Below are positions 10,459-19,355 of a stretch of 32,261 bases of DNA, piece by piece. The notes beneath the pieces are model-generated. The model saw only the letters and a list, made by a program, of their open reading frames with translations. It was not told the origin of the DNA and ran no database searches. Source of the stretch: an uncultured Pelagibacteraceae bacterium (GTDB lineage: Bacteria; Pseudomonadota; Alphaproteobacteria; Pelagibacterales; Pelagibacteraceae); NCBI GenBank assembly GCA_902632665.1, contig CACPDT010000008.1:1-32261 (forward strand), written 5' to 3'. A program made the position numbers and the translations under genes. How positions within the stretch are numbered: the first letter of the stretch is position 1; each line of letters starts with the position of its first letter.

Positions 10459-11012
10459 TATTTTGATTTTTCGCCAGCTATAACAGCTTTTAACTGATCG
10501 TATTCTTCACACTTACAACCTTCTAAAACCCCGAGCCTTTCAACTGCAAGATTATGTCTGTTAGTAGCAACATAGAGCTCTCCAAGATACTCATTTATAC
10601 CTATATGCTCCGGATCAATAGCTAAACCTTGAAGGTAATACTTCTCACCATTTTCAAAATCACCTAGTTTTCTAGTTGTAAAACCCAGATAGTTTAATGT
10701 ATCAGGTTTATTAGGTTTTCTTTGATTTGATTTAATTAAAAGTTTTTGTGCTTTTAAATACTTTTTTTTTGCTTTTTCCAATTTACCTTTTTTCTCAAAA
10801 TATTTTGCTGAATTAATAGCTGAAACTGCTCTAGTATAATTTGTTCTAAGTTTAGATGGACCATCATCTGCACCAGTTTGTCCTCCCGAACTTCCACTGC
10901 CAGACGATCCGCCGCCGCCGCCGCCACCGCCGCCACCGCCGCCTCCACCTGCAGCTAAAAGATTTCCAGTTACAAGAAATATTACAGATAAAACTAGGAT
11001 TATTTTTTTCAG
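10455..11012 (-). CDS. secreted TPR-like protein with poly-Gly tract (tandem paralog A; probable CTG start)
   Basis: Manual frame reading: open frame extends upstream of the tracked 10455..10781 ORF to TAA at 11025-11027: LKKIILVLSVIFLVTGNLLAAGGGGGGGGGGGGGGSSGSGSSGGQTGADDGPSKLRTNYTRAVSAINSAKYFEKKGKLEKAKKKY...; about 97 of the last 108 residues match the neighbouring paralog. Confidence 0.75.
   Translation of the reverse strand: MKKIILVLSVIFLVTGNLLAAGGGGGGGGGGGGGGSSGSGSSGGQTGADDGPSKLRTNYTRAVSAINSAKYFEKKGKLEKAKKKYLKAQKLLIKSNQRKPNKPDTLNYLGFTTRKLGDFENGEKYYLQGLAIDPEHIGINEYLGELYVATNRHNLAVERLGVLEGCKCEEYDQLKAVIAGEKSKY
10908..10949 (-). repeat. GCC/ACC trinucleotide repeat encoding 14 consecutive glycines
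   Basis: tcc gcc gcc gcc gcc gcc acc gcc gcc acc gcc gcc tcc acc on + strand; GC-rich island in AT-rich surroundings. Confidence 0.9.
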
Positions 11013-11024
11013 ACTAAATAAAGA

Positions 11025-11516
11025 TTAATATTTTGATTTCTCGCCAGCTATAACAGCTTTTAACTGATCATATTCTTCACAATTACAACCCTTTAAAACA
11101 TCAAGCCTTTCAACTGCAAGATTATGTCTGTTAGTAGCAACATACAATTCGCCAAGATACTCATTTATACCTATATGTTTAGGATCAATAGCCAAACCTT
11201 GAAGGTAATATTTCTCACCATTTTCAAAATCACCCAGCTTTCTAGTTGTGAAACCTAAGTAGTTAAGAGTATCAGCTTTACCAGGTTTTTTTTCATTTGA
11301 TTTAATTAAAAGCTTTTGTGCTTTTGCATAACTTTTTTGCGCTTTTTCTAATTTTCCTTTTTTTTCGTATTTTTTAGCACTTTTTATATGCACTACCGCT
11401 TTTTCATAGTTTGTTTTTGTTGAACTTGATCCGCTAGAACTAGACGACGAACCAGCCGCATAAGCGTTTGTTGTGATTAAAAATATAACAGATAAAGATA
11501 AGATGATTTGTTTCAT
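11025..11516 (-). CDS. secreted TPR-like protein with Ser-rich tract (tandem paralog B)
   Basis: Signal peptide MKQIILSLSVIFLITTNAYAAG, Ser/Gly-rich linker SSSSSSGSSS, TPR-like region; ATG start next to pxpA stop. Confidence 0.8.
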   Translation of the reverse strand: MKQIILSLSVIFLITTNAYAAGSSSSSSGSSSTKTNYEKAVVHIKSAKKYEKKGKLEKAQKSYAKAQKLLIKSNEKKPGKADTLNYLGFTTRKLGDFENGEKYYLQGLAIDPKHIGINEYLGELYVATNRHNLAVERLDVLKGCNCEEYDQLKAVIAGEKSKY

Positions 11517-11517
11517 A

Positions 11518-12297
11518 TTAAATAAATTTATTCATTTTGCTTAAAGTTTTTAATTCTAAGCCATTTTCAACTAAGTTCTCTCTTATCGACTTAGCTGTTG
11601 CTAATGAGCTTAGATTGTCTCCATGTATACAAACAGAGTCGATTTCACAAGGTATTTGCTTCCCGCTGTGACAATTAAGCGACTGAGTTTGAACCATTTT
11701 TAACACATGTTTTTTTGCTTGTTCGGGGTCAGTTATTAATGCATGAGATTTCTTCCTAGATACAAGATTGCCATCATCCTCGTAATTTCTGTCAGCAAAT
11801 ATTTCACAAGCAAATTTCATGTCTAATTTTTTTGCTGCTTCTTGCATTTTCGATCCGGTAGGGACAAGATATATTAAGTCTATATTAATATCTTTAATAG
11901 TTTTAGCTAATATTGTAGCTAACTCAATATCCTCACACGCCATATTATTTAAAGCTCCGTGAGGTTTTACATGAGATACACTTTCCCCATGAGACGAAGC
12001 TATTTTTTGAAGAATTTCATATTGATCGATTATAAGTTTTTTTATTTCACTTTCAGAAAGATTCATTCTTTCTCTGCCAAAATTTTCTGGATCATTAAAA
12101 GAAGGATGTGCACCAATACTCACGCCATTTTTTTTCGAAATTTTTACTACTTGATTCATGGTTTGCTCATCTCCGGCGTGATAGCCACAAGCAACATTGG
12201 CTGAATTTACAATTTCTAATAAATCTGGGTCATACTTATTTGAGTGATGTTTTGATTTTTCACCTAAATCACAATTTATATTAATTTCCATACTCAT
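11518..12297 (-). CDS. pxpA: 5-oxoprolinase subunit A (LamB/YcsF family)
   Basis: MEININCDLGEKS, VNSANVACGYHAGDEQTM, GAHPSFNDPENFGRERM, HVKPHGALNN, VCIHGDN; start probably at 12297 or 12291 rather than 12315. Confidence 0.95.
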   Translation of the reverse strand: MSMEININCDLGEKSKHHSNKYDPDLLEIVNSANVACGYHAGDEQTMNQVVKISKKNGVSIGAHPSFNDPENFGRERMNLSESEIKKLIIDQYEILQKIASSHGESVSHVKPHGALNNMACEDIELATILAKTIKDINIDLIYLVPTGSKMQEAAKKLDMKFACEIFADRNYEDDGNLVSRKKSHALITDPEQAKKHVLKMVQTQSLNCHSGKQIPCEIDSVCIHGDNLSSLATAKSIRENLVENGLELKTLSKMNKFI

Positions 12298-12318
12298 AAT
12301 TTGTAAGTATAACATGAC

Positions 12319-12993
12319 ATGATTAAAAATATATCAAATCTTGGTGACGCAGCTCTGTATTGTGATTTTGGGACTGAGGTAAACAAAGAAATAAATAGTA
12401 AAGTAATACGATATTTTAAAAGTATTCAAAAAGAAAATATTGATGGGATAAATAACTTAACCCCCTCATATAATAAATTAATTATTTCATTCGATCTACG
12501 AAAAAAAAATTTTCAAACAATCAAACAACAAATTGAAAATTTAAATGTTATTAATGATGACGCTTTAGAGAGTAATAAAATTAAAATACCTGTTTGTTGT
12601 GATGAAAATTTTTCATTAGATATTAAAAGATTGGAGGAAAATTTACAAATAACTCGTGATAAAATTTATGAGAAATTTTTTGGTAAGGAATTTTTTTGTT
12701 ACATGACCGGTTTTATTGCGGGTATGCCTTTTCTGGGTGATTTAGAAAATGAGCTACAGGCAAAACGTTTAGAAACACCAAGAGTAAAAGTACCCAAGGG
12801 TTCGGTTGGATTAACAGAACAATTTGCAAATGTTTATACATTTGAAAGTCCTGGTGGGTGGAATATCATTGGAAATACACCAAAAGTTATTTTTGATAGT
12901 ACTAAAGAGAATAATCCAAATTTAATTAATCCAGGTGATGTAGTTATTTTTGAGCAAATTAATAAAGATCAATATTATAATATTAATGAATAA
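12319..12993 (+). CDS. pxpB: 5-oxoprolinase subunit B (KipI/allophanate hydrolase subunit 1-like)
   Basis: GDAALYCDFG, YMTGFIAGMPFLGDL, PRVKVPKGSVGLTEQFANVYTFESPGGWNIIGNTP. Confidence 0.95.
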   Translation: MIKNISNLGDAALYCDFGTEVNKEINSKVIRYFKSIQKENIDGINNLTPSYNKLIISFDLRKKNFQTIKQQIENLNVINDDALESNKIKIPVCCDENFSLDIKRLEENLQITRDKIYEKFFGKEFFCYMTGFIAGMPFLGDLENELQAKRLETPRVKVPKGSVGLTEQFANVYTFESPGGWNIIGNTPKVIFDSTKENNPNLINPGDVVIFEQINKDQYYNINE

Positions 12994-13930
12994 AAATTAT
13001 TTCGAAATTAAAAGAGCTGGAATAAACACAACATTTCAAGATCAAGGTAGAGGTAACCTTTATCATATTGGTATTCCATTTAGTGGAGCAATGGATAATA
13101 GAAATTTTCAAATTTCAAACAAACTTGTTGGTAATGAAGTAAATTTTCCAACAATTGAATTTGCCTTTCAAGGTCCTTTGTTAAAGTATTTTGGTGAAAA
13201 TATTAATTTTGCAATTACCGGAGATGTAAAATTTATAATTAGAAAAAAAAGTAATGCTATAGAGGGAGATTGTTATCAATCTTTCACTTTAGAAAATGGT
13301 GATGAATTAGATATTATAAGCACTAATAAATCTGTTTATGGATATTTAGCAGTAAGTGGTGAATTTGAGGTAAATTATCAATGGTCAAGTTGCTCTGTTA
13401 ACACAAAAGCAAACATAGGTGCAAATAATGGAAAAAAAATAGAAGATGGACAAAAGATTTATATTTCAAATATCAATAAAAATTTAAGTGATAAAAAATT
13501 AAATTACATTAATACAAAAATTGAGAATATCAGAGTTATCCAAGGGACAAATTTTGATTATTTCTCTGATGAAGGAAAAAAGATTATTTTTGAAAAAGAA
13601 TTTGTAATATCAAAATTATCAGATCGTATGGGTATGAGATTAGAGGGACCAAAAATAGAAAATATTGTTGATACCAATATAAAATCGGAAGGTTTACTAA
13701 AAGGTGTTATTCAAGTACCAGCAGATGGAAATCCGATAATTATGCTTTCAGACCATGGCACTATTGGGGGGTACCCCAAAATAGGAGTTGTTATCAGTGC
13801 TGATTATGACAAGTTAGTTCAACTAACTCCTGGTTCAAAGATTAAATTTAAAAAAGTCGAATTAGCTGATGCAGAAACATTATTTAAGCTATATGACTTA
13901 GAGACACAAAATTTAATTTCACAAATTTAA
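12986..13930 (+). CDS. pxpC: 5-oxoprolinase subunit C (KipA/allophanate hydrolase subunit 2-like)
   Basis: IKRAGINTTFQDQGRGNLYHIGIPFSGAMDNRNF; SDRMGMRLEGP; LSDHGTIGGYPKIGVV; likely start ATG 12986 overlapping the pxpB stop (ORF track gives 12950). Confidence 0.95.
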   Translation: MNKNYFEIKRAGINTTFQDQGRGNLYHIGIPFSGAMDNRNFQISNKLVGNEVNFPTIEFAFQGPLLKYFGENINFAITGDVKFIIRKKSNAIEGDCYQSFTLENGDELDIISTNKSVYGYLAVSGEFEVNYQWSSCSVNTKANIGANNGKKIEDGQKIYISNINKNLSDKKLNYINTKIENIRVIQGTNFDYFSDEGKKIIFEKEFVISKLSDRMGMRLEGPKIENIVDTNIKSEGLLKGVIQVPADGNPIIMLSDHGTIGGYPKIGVVISADYDKLVQLTPGSKIKFKKVELADAETLFKLYDLETQNLISQI

Positions 13931-14808
13931 TGACTTTTATAAGAAACTTACCCGGTCCATTATTGATTTTTTTAGGTGCATTAAGTTTAAGTTTTGGTGG
14001 ATTGATTGTGAAATCTTTTGAGGGAGCTACATTATGGCAAATTTTATTTTGGCGATCATTATTTTTTACTTTAACAGTTTTAGCTTTTTTAATTATTAGC
14101 TATAGGGCAAAAACAATCGAGTCCTTTTATAAATCTGGCTTACCAGGATTTATTGGTGGAATTATTTTATCTTTTGGTTTTTGTGGATATGTGTTTGCTA
14201 TGTACAATACCACTGTTGCTAATACTAATTTTATCATTTCACTGCAAATATTGTTTCTCGCGATATTTGGGTATTTCTTCCTAAAAGAAAAAATTAATTT
14301 AATTACTCTAATTTCTATTTGTCTGGCGATAGCAGGCGTTTTATTGATGGTTGGAAACTCATTATCACCTGGAGAATTATCTGGAAACTTAGCAGCTTTT
14401 ACAATGCCAATTACTTTTGCGGTTTTGATAATGATAGTGAGAAAATTTCCTTCTGTGGATATGGTGCCAGCTCAGTTTGTTGCTGGTGTGAGTTCATGTT
14501 TAATTGGTTTTTTGCTATCTACAAAAATAATGATATCTCCTCACGATATCTTTTTAGGTTTTCTGGCAGGTTTTTTTCAAGTAGGTTTTGGTTTTATATT
14601 TATAACAATTGGTGCCAGAACAACTCCATCTGCTATGGTGGGTATCATAATGTTATCCGAATCTGTTTTAGGACCAATATGGGCATTCCTTTTTGTTAGT
14701 GAAAGACCTTCAATGTTTGGATTAATAGGGGGGGCAATTATACTTTTTGCTGTTTTATTACAATTTTATTCGCTTTTAAGTAAACAAAAAAAAATTGTTT
14801 CTGATTGA
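13930..14808 (+). CDS. DMT/EamA-family transporter
   Basis: About 10 TM helices with two EamA repeats; TAATG overlap with pxpC. Confidence 0.85.
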   Translation: MTFIRNLPGPLLIFLGALSLSFGGLIVKSFEGATLWQILFWRSLFFTLTVLAFLIISYRAKTIESFYKSGLPGFIGGIILSFGFCGYVFAMYNTTVANTNFIISLQILFLAIFGYFFLKEKINLITLISICLAIAGVLLMVGNSLSPGELSGNLAAFTMPITFAVLIMIVRKFPSVDMVPAQFVAGVSSCLIGFLLSTKIMISPHDIFLGFLAGFFQVGFGFIFITIGARTTPSAMVGIIMLSESVLGPIWAFLFVSERPSMFGLIGGAIILFAVLLQFYSLLSKQKKIVSD

Positions 14809-14826
14809 CTTTTTTTCATACATATA

Positions 14827-15001
14827 AGAGTATTCAGCCACGGGAGAGACTACAGAATATCGTAGCGCCGAAGGAGCAACCACCCAGGAATCTCTCAGGC
14901 AAAAAGGACCGTAGCATATTAACTCTGGAAAGAGATTTAATTCTCGCCGAAGGAGCAAAACTCTCAGGCAAATATACAGATGGGTAAATAGAGTTAATAT
15001 G
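14827..15001 (+). promoter_or_regulatory. tandem glycine riboswitch (gcvT motif) with gcvT initiation region
   Basis: Aptamer 1 about 14838-14914: GGGAGAGA...GCGCCGAAGGAGCAA...TCTCTCAGGCAAAAAGGACC; aptamer 2 about 14923-14982: CTCTGGAAAGAG...TCGCCGAAGGAGCAAAACTCTCAGGCAAA...ACAGA; immediately upstream of gcvT. Confidence 0.95.
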
Positions 15002-16102
15002 GAAATAAAAAAAACATCGCTGTACCAATTACACCAAGATTGTAATGCAAAATTTGTTGAATTTGCAGGCTATCAAATGCCGATACAATATTCGGAAGGT
15101 ATTGTAGAAGAACACAAATTCACAAGAAACCACTCAGGTATCTTTGACGTTTCCCATATGGGCCAATTATTTATTTATGGTGGTGAAGACTTAATAAAAG
15201 ATTTAGAAAGAATCTTTCCTTTAGATTTAAAAAATTTAAAATTAAATCATTCAAAATACAGCTTCTTAATGGATAAAGATGCAGGAATACATGATGATTT
15301 AATTATCACAAAAACTAATGAAGGTTTTTTAATAATTCTTAATGCAGCATGCAAAAATAATGACTTCAAAATTTTGAAAGAACTACTCAAAGAAAAGTAC
15401 AAAATGGTTTTGGATGAAAATAGATCTTTAATTGCTATTCAGGGTCCAAAATCATCACAAATTTTAAATGATATTATAGATGGTGTTAAACATCTTAACT
15501 TTATGTCAGGAAATTGGTTTTCATTTGAAAATCAGAAAGTTTATATTACGCGATCTGGTTATACAGGCGAAGATGGTTTTGAAATATCAATCGCAAATGA
15601 TTTTGTAGATAAATTAACTAGAGAATTAATTAACAAGGGATCCAAGTTGATAGGTTTAGGAGCAAGGGATACTTTGAGGCTAGAGGCTGGGTTATGTTTA
15701 TATGGTCATGATCTTGATAAAGATAAAACTCCAGTGGAGGCAAATTTAAAGTGGGCTATTTCAAAAGAAAGAATCTCTAAGGGAGATTTTATTGGCTCTG
15801 ACATAATTATTAAACAATTAAATGATGGTGTCAGTAAAATAAGAGTTGGAATTAAACCTGAGGGAAGGATAATAGCTAGAGAAAAAACAAAAATATTTAA
15901 CCAATCAGATGTTCAAATTGGAGAAATCACCAGTGGTACATTTGGACCTAGTGTTAATGGACCTGTAGCAATGGGTTATGTGGAAAATGAATTTTCAAAA
16001 AAAAATACTAAAGTATTTTTAGAAGTGAGAGGCAAAAAACATCCTGCAAGTATTTGCAGTTTACCATTTTATAAAAAAAGTTATGTCAAAGGAGTAAACT
16101 AA
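14999..16102 (+). CDS. gcvT: glycine cleavage system aminomethyltransferase (T protein)
   Basis: [58 protein letters not shown]; downstream of glycine riboswitch. Confidence 0.97.
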   Translation: MEIKKTSLYQLHQDCNAKFVEFAGYQMPIQYSEGIVEEHKFTRNHSGIFDVSHMGQLFIYGGEDLIKDLERIFPLDLKNLKLNHSKYSFLMDKDAGIHDDLIITKTNEGFLIILNAACKNNDFKILKELLKEKYKMVLDENRSLIAIQGPKSSQILNDIIDGVKHLNFMSGNWFSFENQKVYITRSGYTGEDGFEISIANDFVDKLTRELINKGSKLIGLGARDTLRLEAGLCLYGHDLDKDKTPVEANLKWAISKERISKGDFIGSDIIIKQLNDGVSKIRVGIKPEGRIIAREKTKIFNQSDVQIGEITSGTFGPSVNGPVAMGYVENEFSKKNTKVFLEVRGKKHPASICSLPFYKKSYVKGVN

Positions 16103-16482
16103 TGAGTGAAGTAAAATATTCAAAAGAACACGAGTGGATTAAATTAGATGGAGATGTAGCAACAATTGGTATTACAAAACATGCAACAGAAATGTTAGGT
16201 GATATAGTTTTTGCAGAACTTCCAGAAAAAGGGTCTAACGTAGAAAAAGATGGTACAGCTGGTGTTGTGGAATCAACCAAAGCTGCTAGTGATGTATACA
16301 CTCCTGTTAGTGGTGAAGTAGTTGATACCAATCAAGCTATAGTAGATGATCCATCAAAGATTAATCAAGATCCAGAAGATTCAGCATGGTTTTTTAAATT
16401 AAAAATAAAAGATCCATCAGAAATGGAAACTTTAATGAATAAAGACGATTACGATAAATTTGCAAAGGAGACTTCATCATAA
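16102..16482 (+). CDS. gcvH: glycine cleavage system H protein
   Basis: [53 protein letters not shown] lipoyl motif. Confidence 0.97.
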   Translation: MSEVKYSKEHEWIKLDGDVATIGITKHATEMLGDIVFAELPEKGSNVEKDGTAGVVESTKAASDVYTPVSGEVVDTNQAIVDDPSKINQDPEDSAWFFKLKIKDPSEMETLMNKDDYDKFAKETSS

Positions 16483-19352
16483 TGTTACCAAATTCAGAAA
16501 AAGACTTTTTAAAAAGACACATTGGACCTTCTAAAGAAGACCAATCAAAAATGTTACAAGAATTAAATTATAAATCACTAGATGATTTGATTGACAATAC
16601 TGTTCCAGAAAAAATAAAGTTTAAAGGTGAACTAAATATTGGTGAGTCTAATTCAGAGTATGAGGCGTTAAGAAAATTAAGAGCAATTTCGAAAAAAAAT
16701 CAAGTGTACTCAAATTTTATTGGTATGGGTTATTATGGAACTTATACACCATATGTAATTTTGAGAAATATACTAGAAAATCCAGGTTGGTATACTTCAT
16801 ATACACCTTATCAGCCTGAGGTAGCTCAAGGAAGACTTGAGATGTTATTGAACTTTCAACAAATGATTGTTGACTTTACAGGAATGGATATTGCCAATGC
16901 TTCTTTATTAGATGAAGGTACAGCAGCGGCAGAGGCTATGGGTCTAAGTCACAGATTAAATAAAAAAGATAGTAATCTAGTTTTTGTTTCTGAGGATTGT
17001 CACCCACAAACAATAAATGTAATTCAAACAAGAGCTGAACCAATGGGTTTAAAAGTTCTTGTTGGTAAAGAAGATGAGGTTTTGGATCAGTTAAAGGAAG
17101 ATTTAGTTTGCGGAATTTTACAATATCCAGGAACTTTAGGAGATATAAAGGATCCAAGTGAGGCAATTAGTAAGATTCACAAAAAGAATGGGAAGGCTGT
17201 ATTAGCTTGTGATCTGTTGGCATTAGCAAAACTAAAAACCCCAAGAGAACTTGGTGCCGATATAGCAGTTGGAAGTTCTCAACGATTTGGTATTCCAATG
17301 GGATATGGCGGTCCACACGCAGCCTTTTTTGCAACAAAAGATGAATACAAAAGATCAATGCCTGGAAGAATTGTTGGTGTATCAGTTGATAGACATGGTA
17401 ATAAGGCATACAGGCTATCCTTACAAACTAGAGAACAACATATTAGAAGAGACAAGGCAACTAGTAATATTTGTACTGCTCAAGCTCTATTAGCAATTGT
17501 CTCTGCAGCATATGCTATTTATCATGGTCCAAAAGGAATTAAAAATATTTCTGAGCGAGTGTCTCAATTGGCAAAAAGTTTTGCTGATAAAATAAAACAG
17601 TCTGGTTACGAACTTTATTCGAATAATTTTTTTGACACTGTTACGATTATTACAAAAGAAAAGACTGATCAAATTTATGAGAATGCCTTAAATCAAAAAG
17701 TTAATATACGAAAAGTAAATTCTGAAATGCTTGCTGTTTCATTTGATGAAAGAAAAAATGTTTATAGAGTAAACCAATTGTTAAAAATTTTTAATGCAGC
17801 AGAATCAATTAAAAAAGAGGATCCATCAGTAAGTTTACCTAATCTTCCAAAAAACTTATTAAGAACCTCAAAATATTTAGAACATCCTGTATTTAATTTG
17901 TATCATTCAGAAACTGAGATGCTCAGATATTTAAAAAGGTTAGAGGATAAGGATATAGCATTAAATAGAACCATGATTGCACTTGGCTCATGTACAATGA
18001 AGCTTAACGCTGCTGCAGAAATGATCCCAATTTCATGGAAAGAATTCGCACAACCCCATCCGTTTGTTCCTGTTGAACAAATGGAGGGCTTTAGAGATTT
18101 ATTTACTGATCTAAAAAATTGGTTGCGATCTATAACTGGTTTTTCAGGTGTTTCTCTACAACCTAATGCTGGTGCACAAGGTGAGTATGCAGGTTTAATG
18201 GTCATTCGAAAGTATCATTTAGATAGAGGCGAGGCTAATCGTAATATATGTTTAATTCCAAGTTCAGCGCACGGCACTAATCCAGCTAGTGCACAAATGG
18301 TTGGAATGAAGGTAGTTGTTGTTAATTGTGATAAAGAGGGAAATGTTGATTTTGATGATTTAAAGAAAAAAGCTGAACAACATTCTGATAATCTTGGGGC
18401 ATTAATGGTGACTTACCCATCTACGCATGGAGTATTTGAGGAAAAAATAACTGACATTTGTGAATTAGTGCATAAACATGGTGGCCAGGTCTATATGGAT
18501 GGAGCAAATCTAAATGCTTTAGTTGGAGTTGCAAAGCCAGGGAATTTTGGTCCAGATGTTTGTCATATTAATTTGCATAAAACATTTTGTATTCCTCACG
18601 GTGGAGGAGGTCCTGGCATGGGACCCATTGCTTGTAAAAAACATTTACAAGTTTATCTGCCTAATCACCCGGTTATAAAAGATTGTGGACCAACATCTGG
18701 TATTGGAGCAGTATCAGCAGCTCCTTGGGGAAGTTCAAGTATTTTATCAATATCTTGGATGTATATTAAAATGATGGGATCAGCAGGATTAAAGCTTGCT
18801 ACTCAAGTTGCAATATTAAATGCAAATTATATTGCACATAGGCTTAAGGATCATTTTCCAATATTATACAAAGGTTCAAATGGCAATGTTGCACACGAAT
18901 GTATTATTGATATAAGAAGCATAAAATCAGAGACAGGGGTAACAGAGGAAGATATCGCAAAAAGATTAATTGACTTTGGTTTTCATGCCCCAACAATGTC
19001 TTGGCCAGTCGCTGGTACGATGATGATTGAACCAACAGAAAGTGAGAGCTTATCTGAACTAGATAGATTTTGTGATACTCTTATAAAAATAAAGTTAGAG
19101 ATAGATAAAATTAAAGCTGGAGAATTTGATAAAGTTGATAATCCAATAAAAAATGCTCCTCATACAGATTTAGAACTTGCATCTAATGATTGGACACACA
19201 AATATTCAAGAGAAGAGGCAGCTTATCCAGCTAAATTTTTAAAGACAAATAAATTTTGGCCACCAGTAGCGAGAGTAGATAATGTTTATGGTGATAAGAA
19301 TATTTTTTGTACTTGCCCAAGTATGGATGAATTCAAAGAAGATGCAGCTTAG
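16482..19352 (+). CDS. gcvP: glycine dehydrogenase (decarboxylating), P protein
   Basis: 956 aa single-chain P protein; RHIGPSKEDQ, LGSCTMKLNAAAEM, HGTNPASAQMVGM, HLHKTF-type PLP site (INLHKTFCIPHGGGGPGMGPI). Confidence 0.98.
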   Translation: MLPNSEKDFLKRHIGPSKEDQSKMLQELNYKSLDDLIDNTVPEKIKFKGELNIGESNSEYEALRKLRAISKKNQVYSNFIGMGYYGTYTPYVILRNILENPGWYTSYTPYQPEVAQGRLEMLLNFQQMIVDFTGMDIANASLLDEGTAAAEAMGLSHRLNKKDSNLVFVSEDCHPQTINVIQTRAEPMGLKVLVGKEDEVLDQLKEDLVCGILQYPGTLGDIKDPSEAISKIHKKNGKAVLACDLLALAKLKTPRELGADIAVGSSQRFGIPMGYGGPHAAFFATKDEYKRSMPGRIVGVSVDRHGNKAYRLSLQTREQHIRRDKATSNICTAQALLAIVSAAYAIYHGPKGIKNISERVSQLAKSFADKIKQSGYELYSNNFFDTVTIITKEKTDQIYENALNQKVNIRKVNSEMLAVSFDERKNVYRVNQLLKIFNAAESIKKEDPSVSLPNLPKNLLRTSKYLEHPVFNLYHSETEMLRYLKRLEDKDIALNRTMIALGSCTMKLNAAAEMIPISWKEFAQPHPFVPVEQMEGFRDLFTDLKNWLRSITGFSGVSLQPNAGAQGEYAGLMVIRKYHLDRGEANRNICLIPSSAHGTNPASAQMVGMKVVVVNCDKEGNVDFDDLKKKAEQHSDNLGALMVTYPSTHGVFEEKITDICELVHKHGGQVYMDGANLNALVGVAKPGNFGPDVCHINLHKTFCIPHGGGGPGMGPIACKKHLQVYLPNHPVIKDCGPTSGIGAVSAAPWGSSSILSISWMYIKMMGSAGLKLATQVAILNANYIAHRLKDHFPILYKGSNGNVAHECIIDIRSIKSETGVTEEDIAKRLIDFGFHAPTMSWPVAGTMMIEPTESESLSELDRFCDTLIKIKLEIDKIKAGEFDKVDNPIKNAPHTDLELASNDWTHKYSREEAAYPAKFLKTNKFWPPVARVDNVYGDKNIFCTCPSMDEFKEDAA

Positions 19353-19355
19353 TTA

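Noticed and set aside
10754-10948. ORF MEAAVAAVAAAAADRLAVEV... (-)
   Set aside because: Out-of-frame translation of the GCC/GGC repeat within the extended TPR paralog A frame; Ala/Val-rich artefact
10455-11012. Frameshifted pseudogene interpretation of the first TPR copy
   Set aside because: Manual reading shows one continuous frame from the signal peptide to the stop; only the start codon is non-canonical
14319-14699. + strand ORF MSGDSRRFIDGWKLIITW... inside the DMT transporter
   Set aside because: Alternative frame of an intact EamA gene; Cys/Trp/Tyr/Asn-rich composition typical of out-of-frame translation
14776-15028. ORFs 14776..14958(-), 14805..14987(+), 14834..15028(-)
   Set aside because: They lie on the tandem glycine riboswitch; the RNA motif explains the sequence and the peptides look like no known protein
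16936-17672. Cluster of overlapping short ORFs inside gcvP (16936..17166, 17167..17409, 17269..17493, 17490..17672)
   Set aside because: gcvP is intact and continuous across the region; these are alternative-frame by-products
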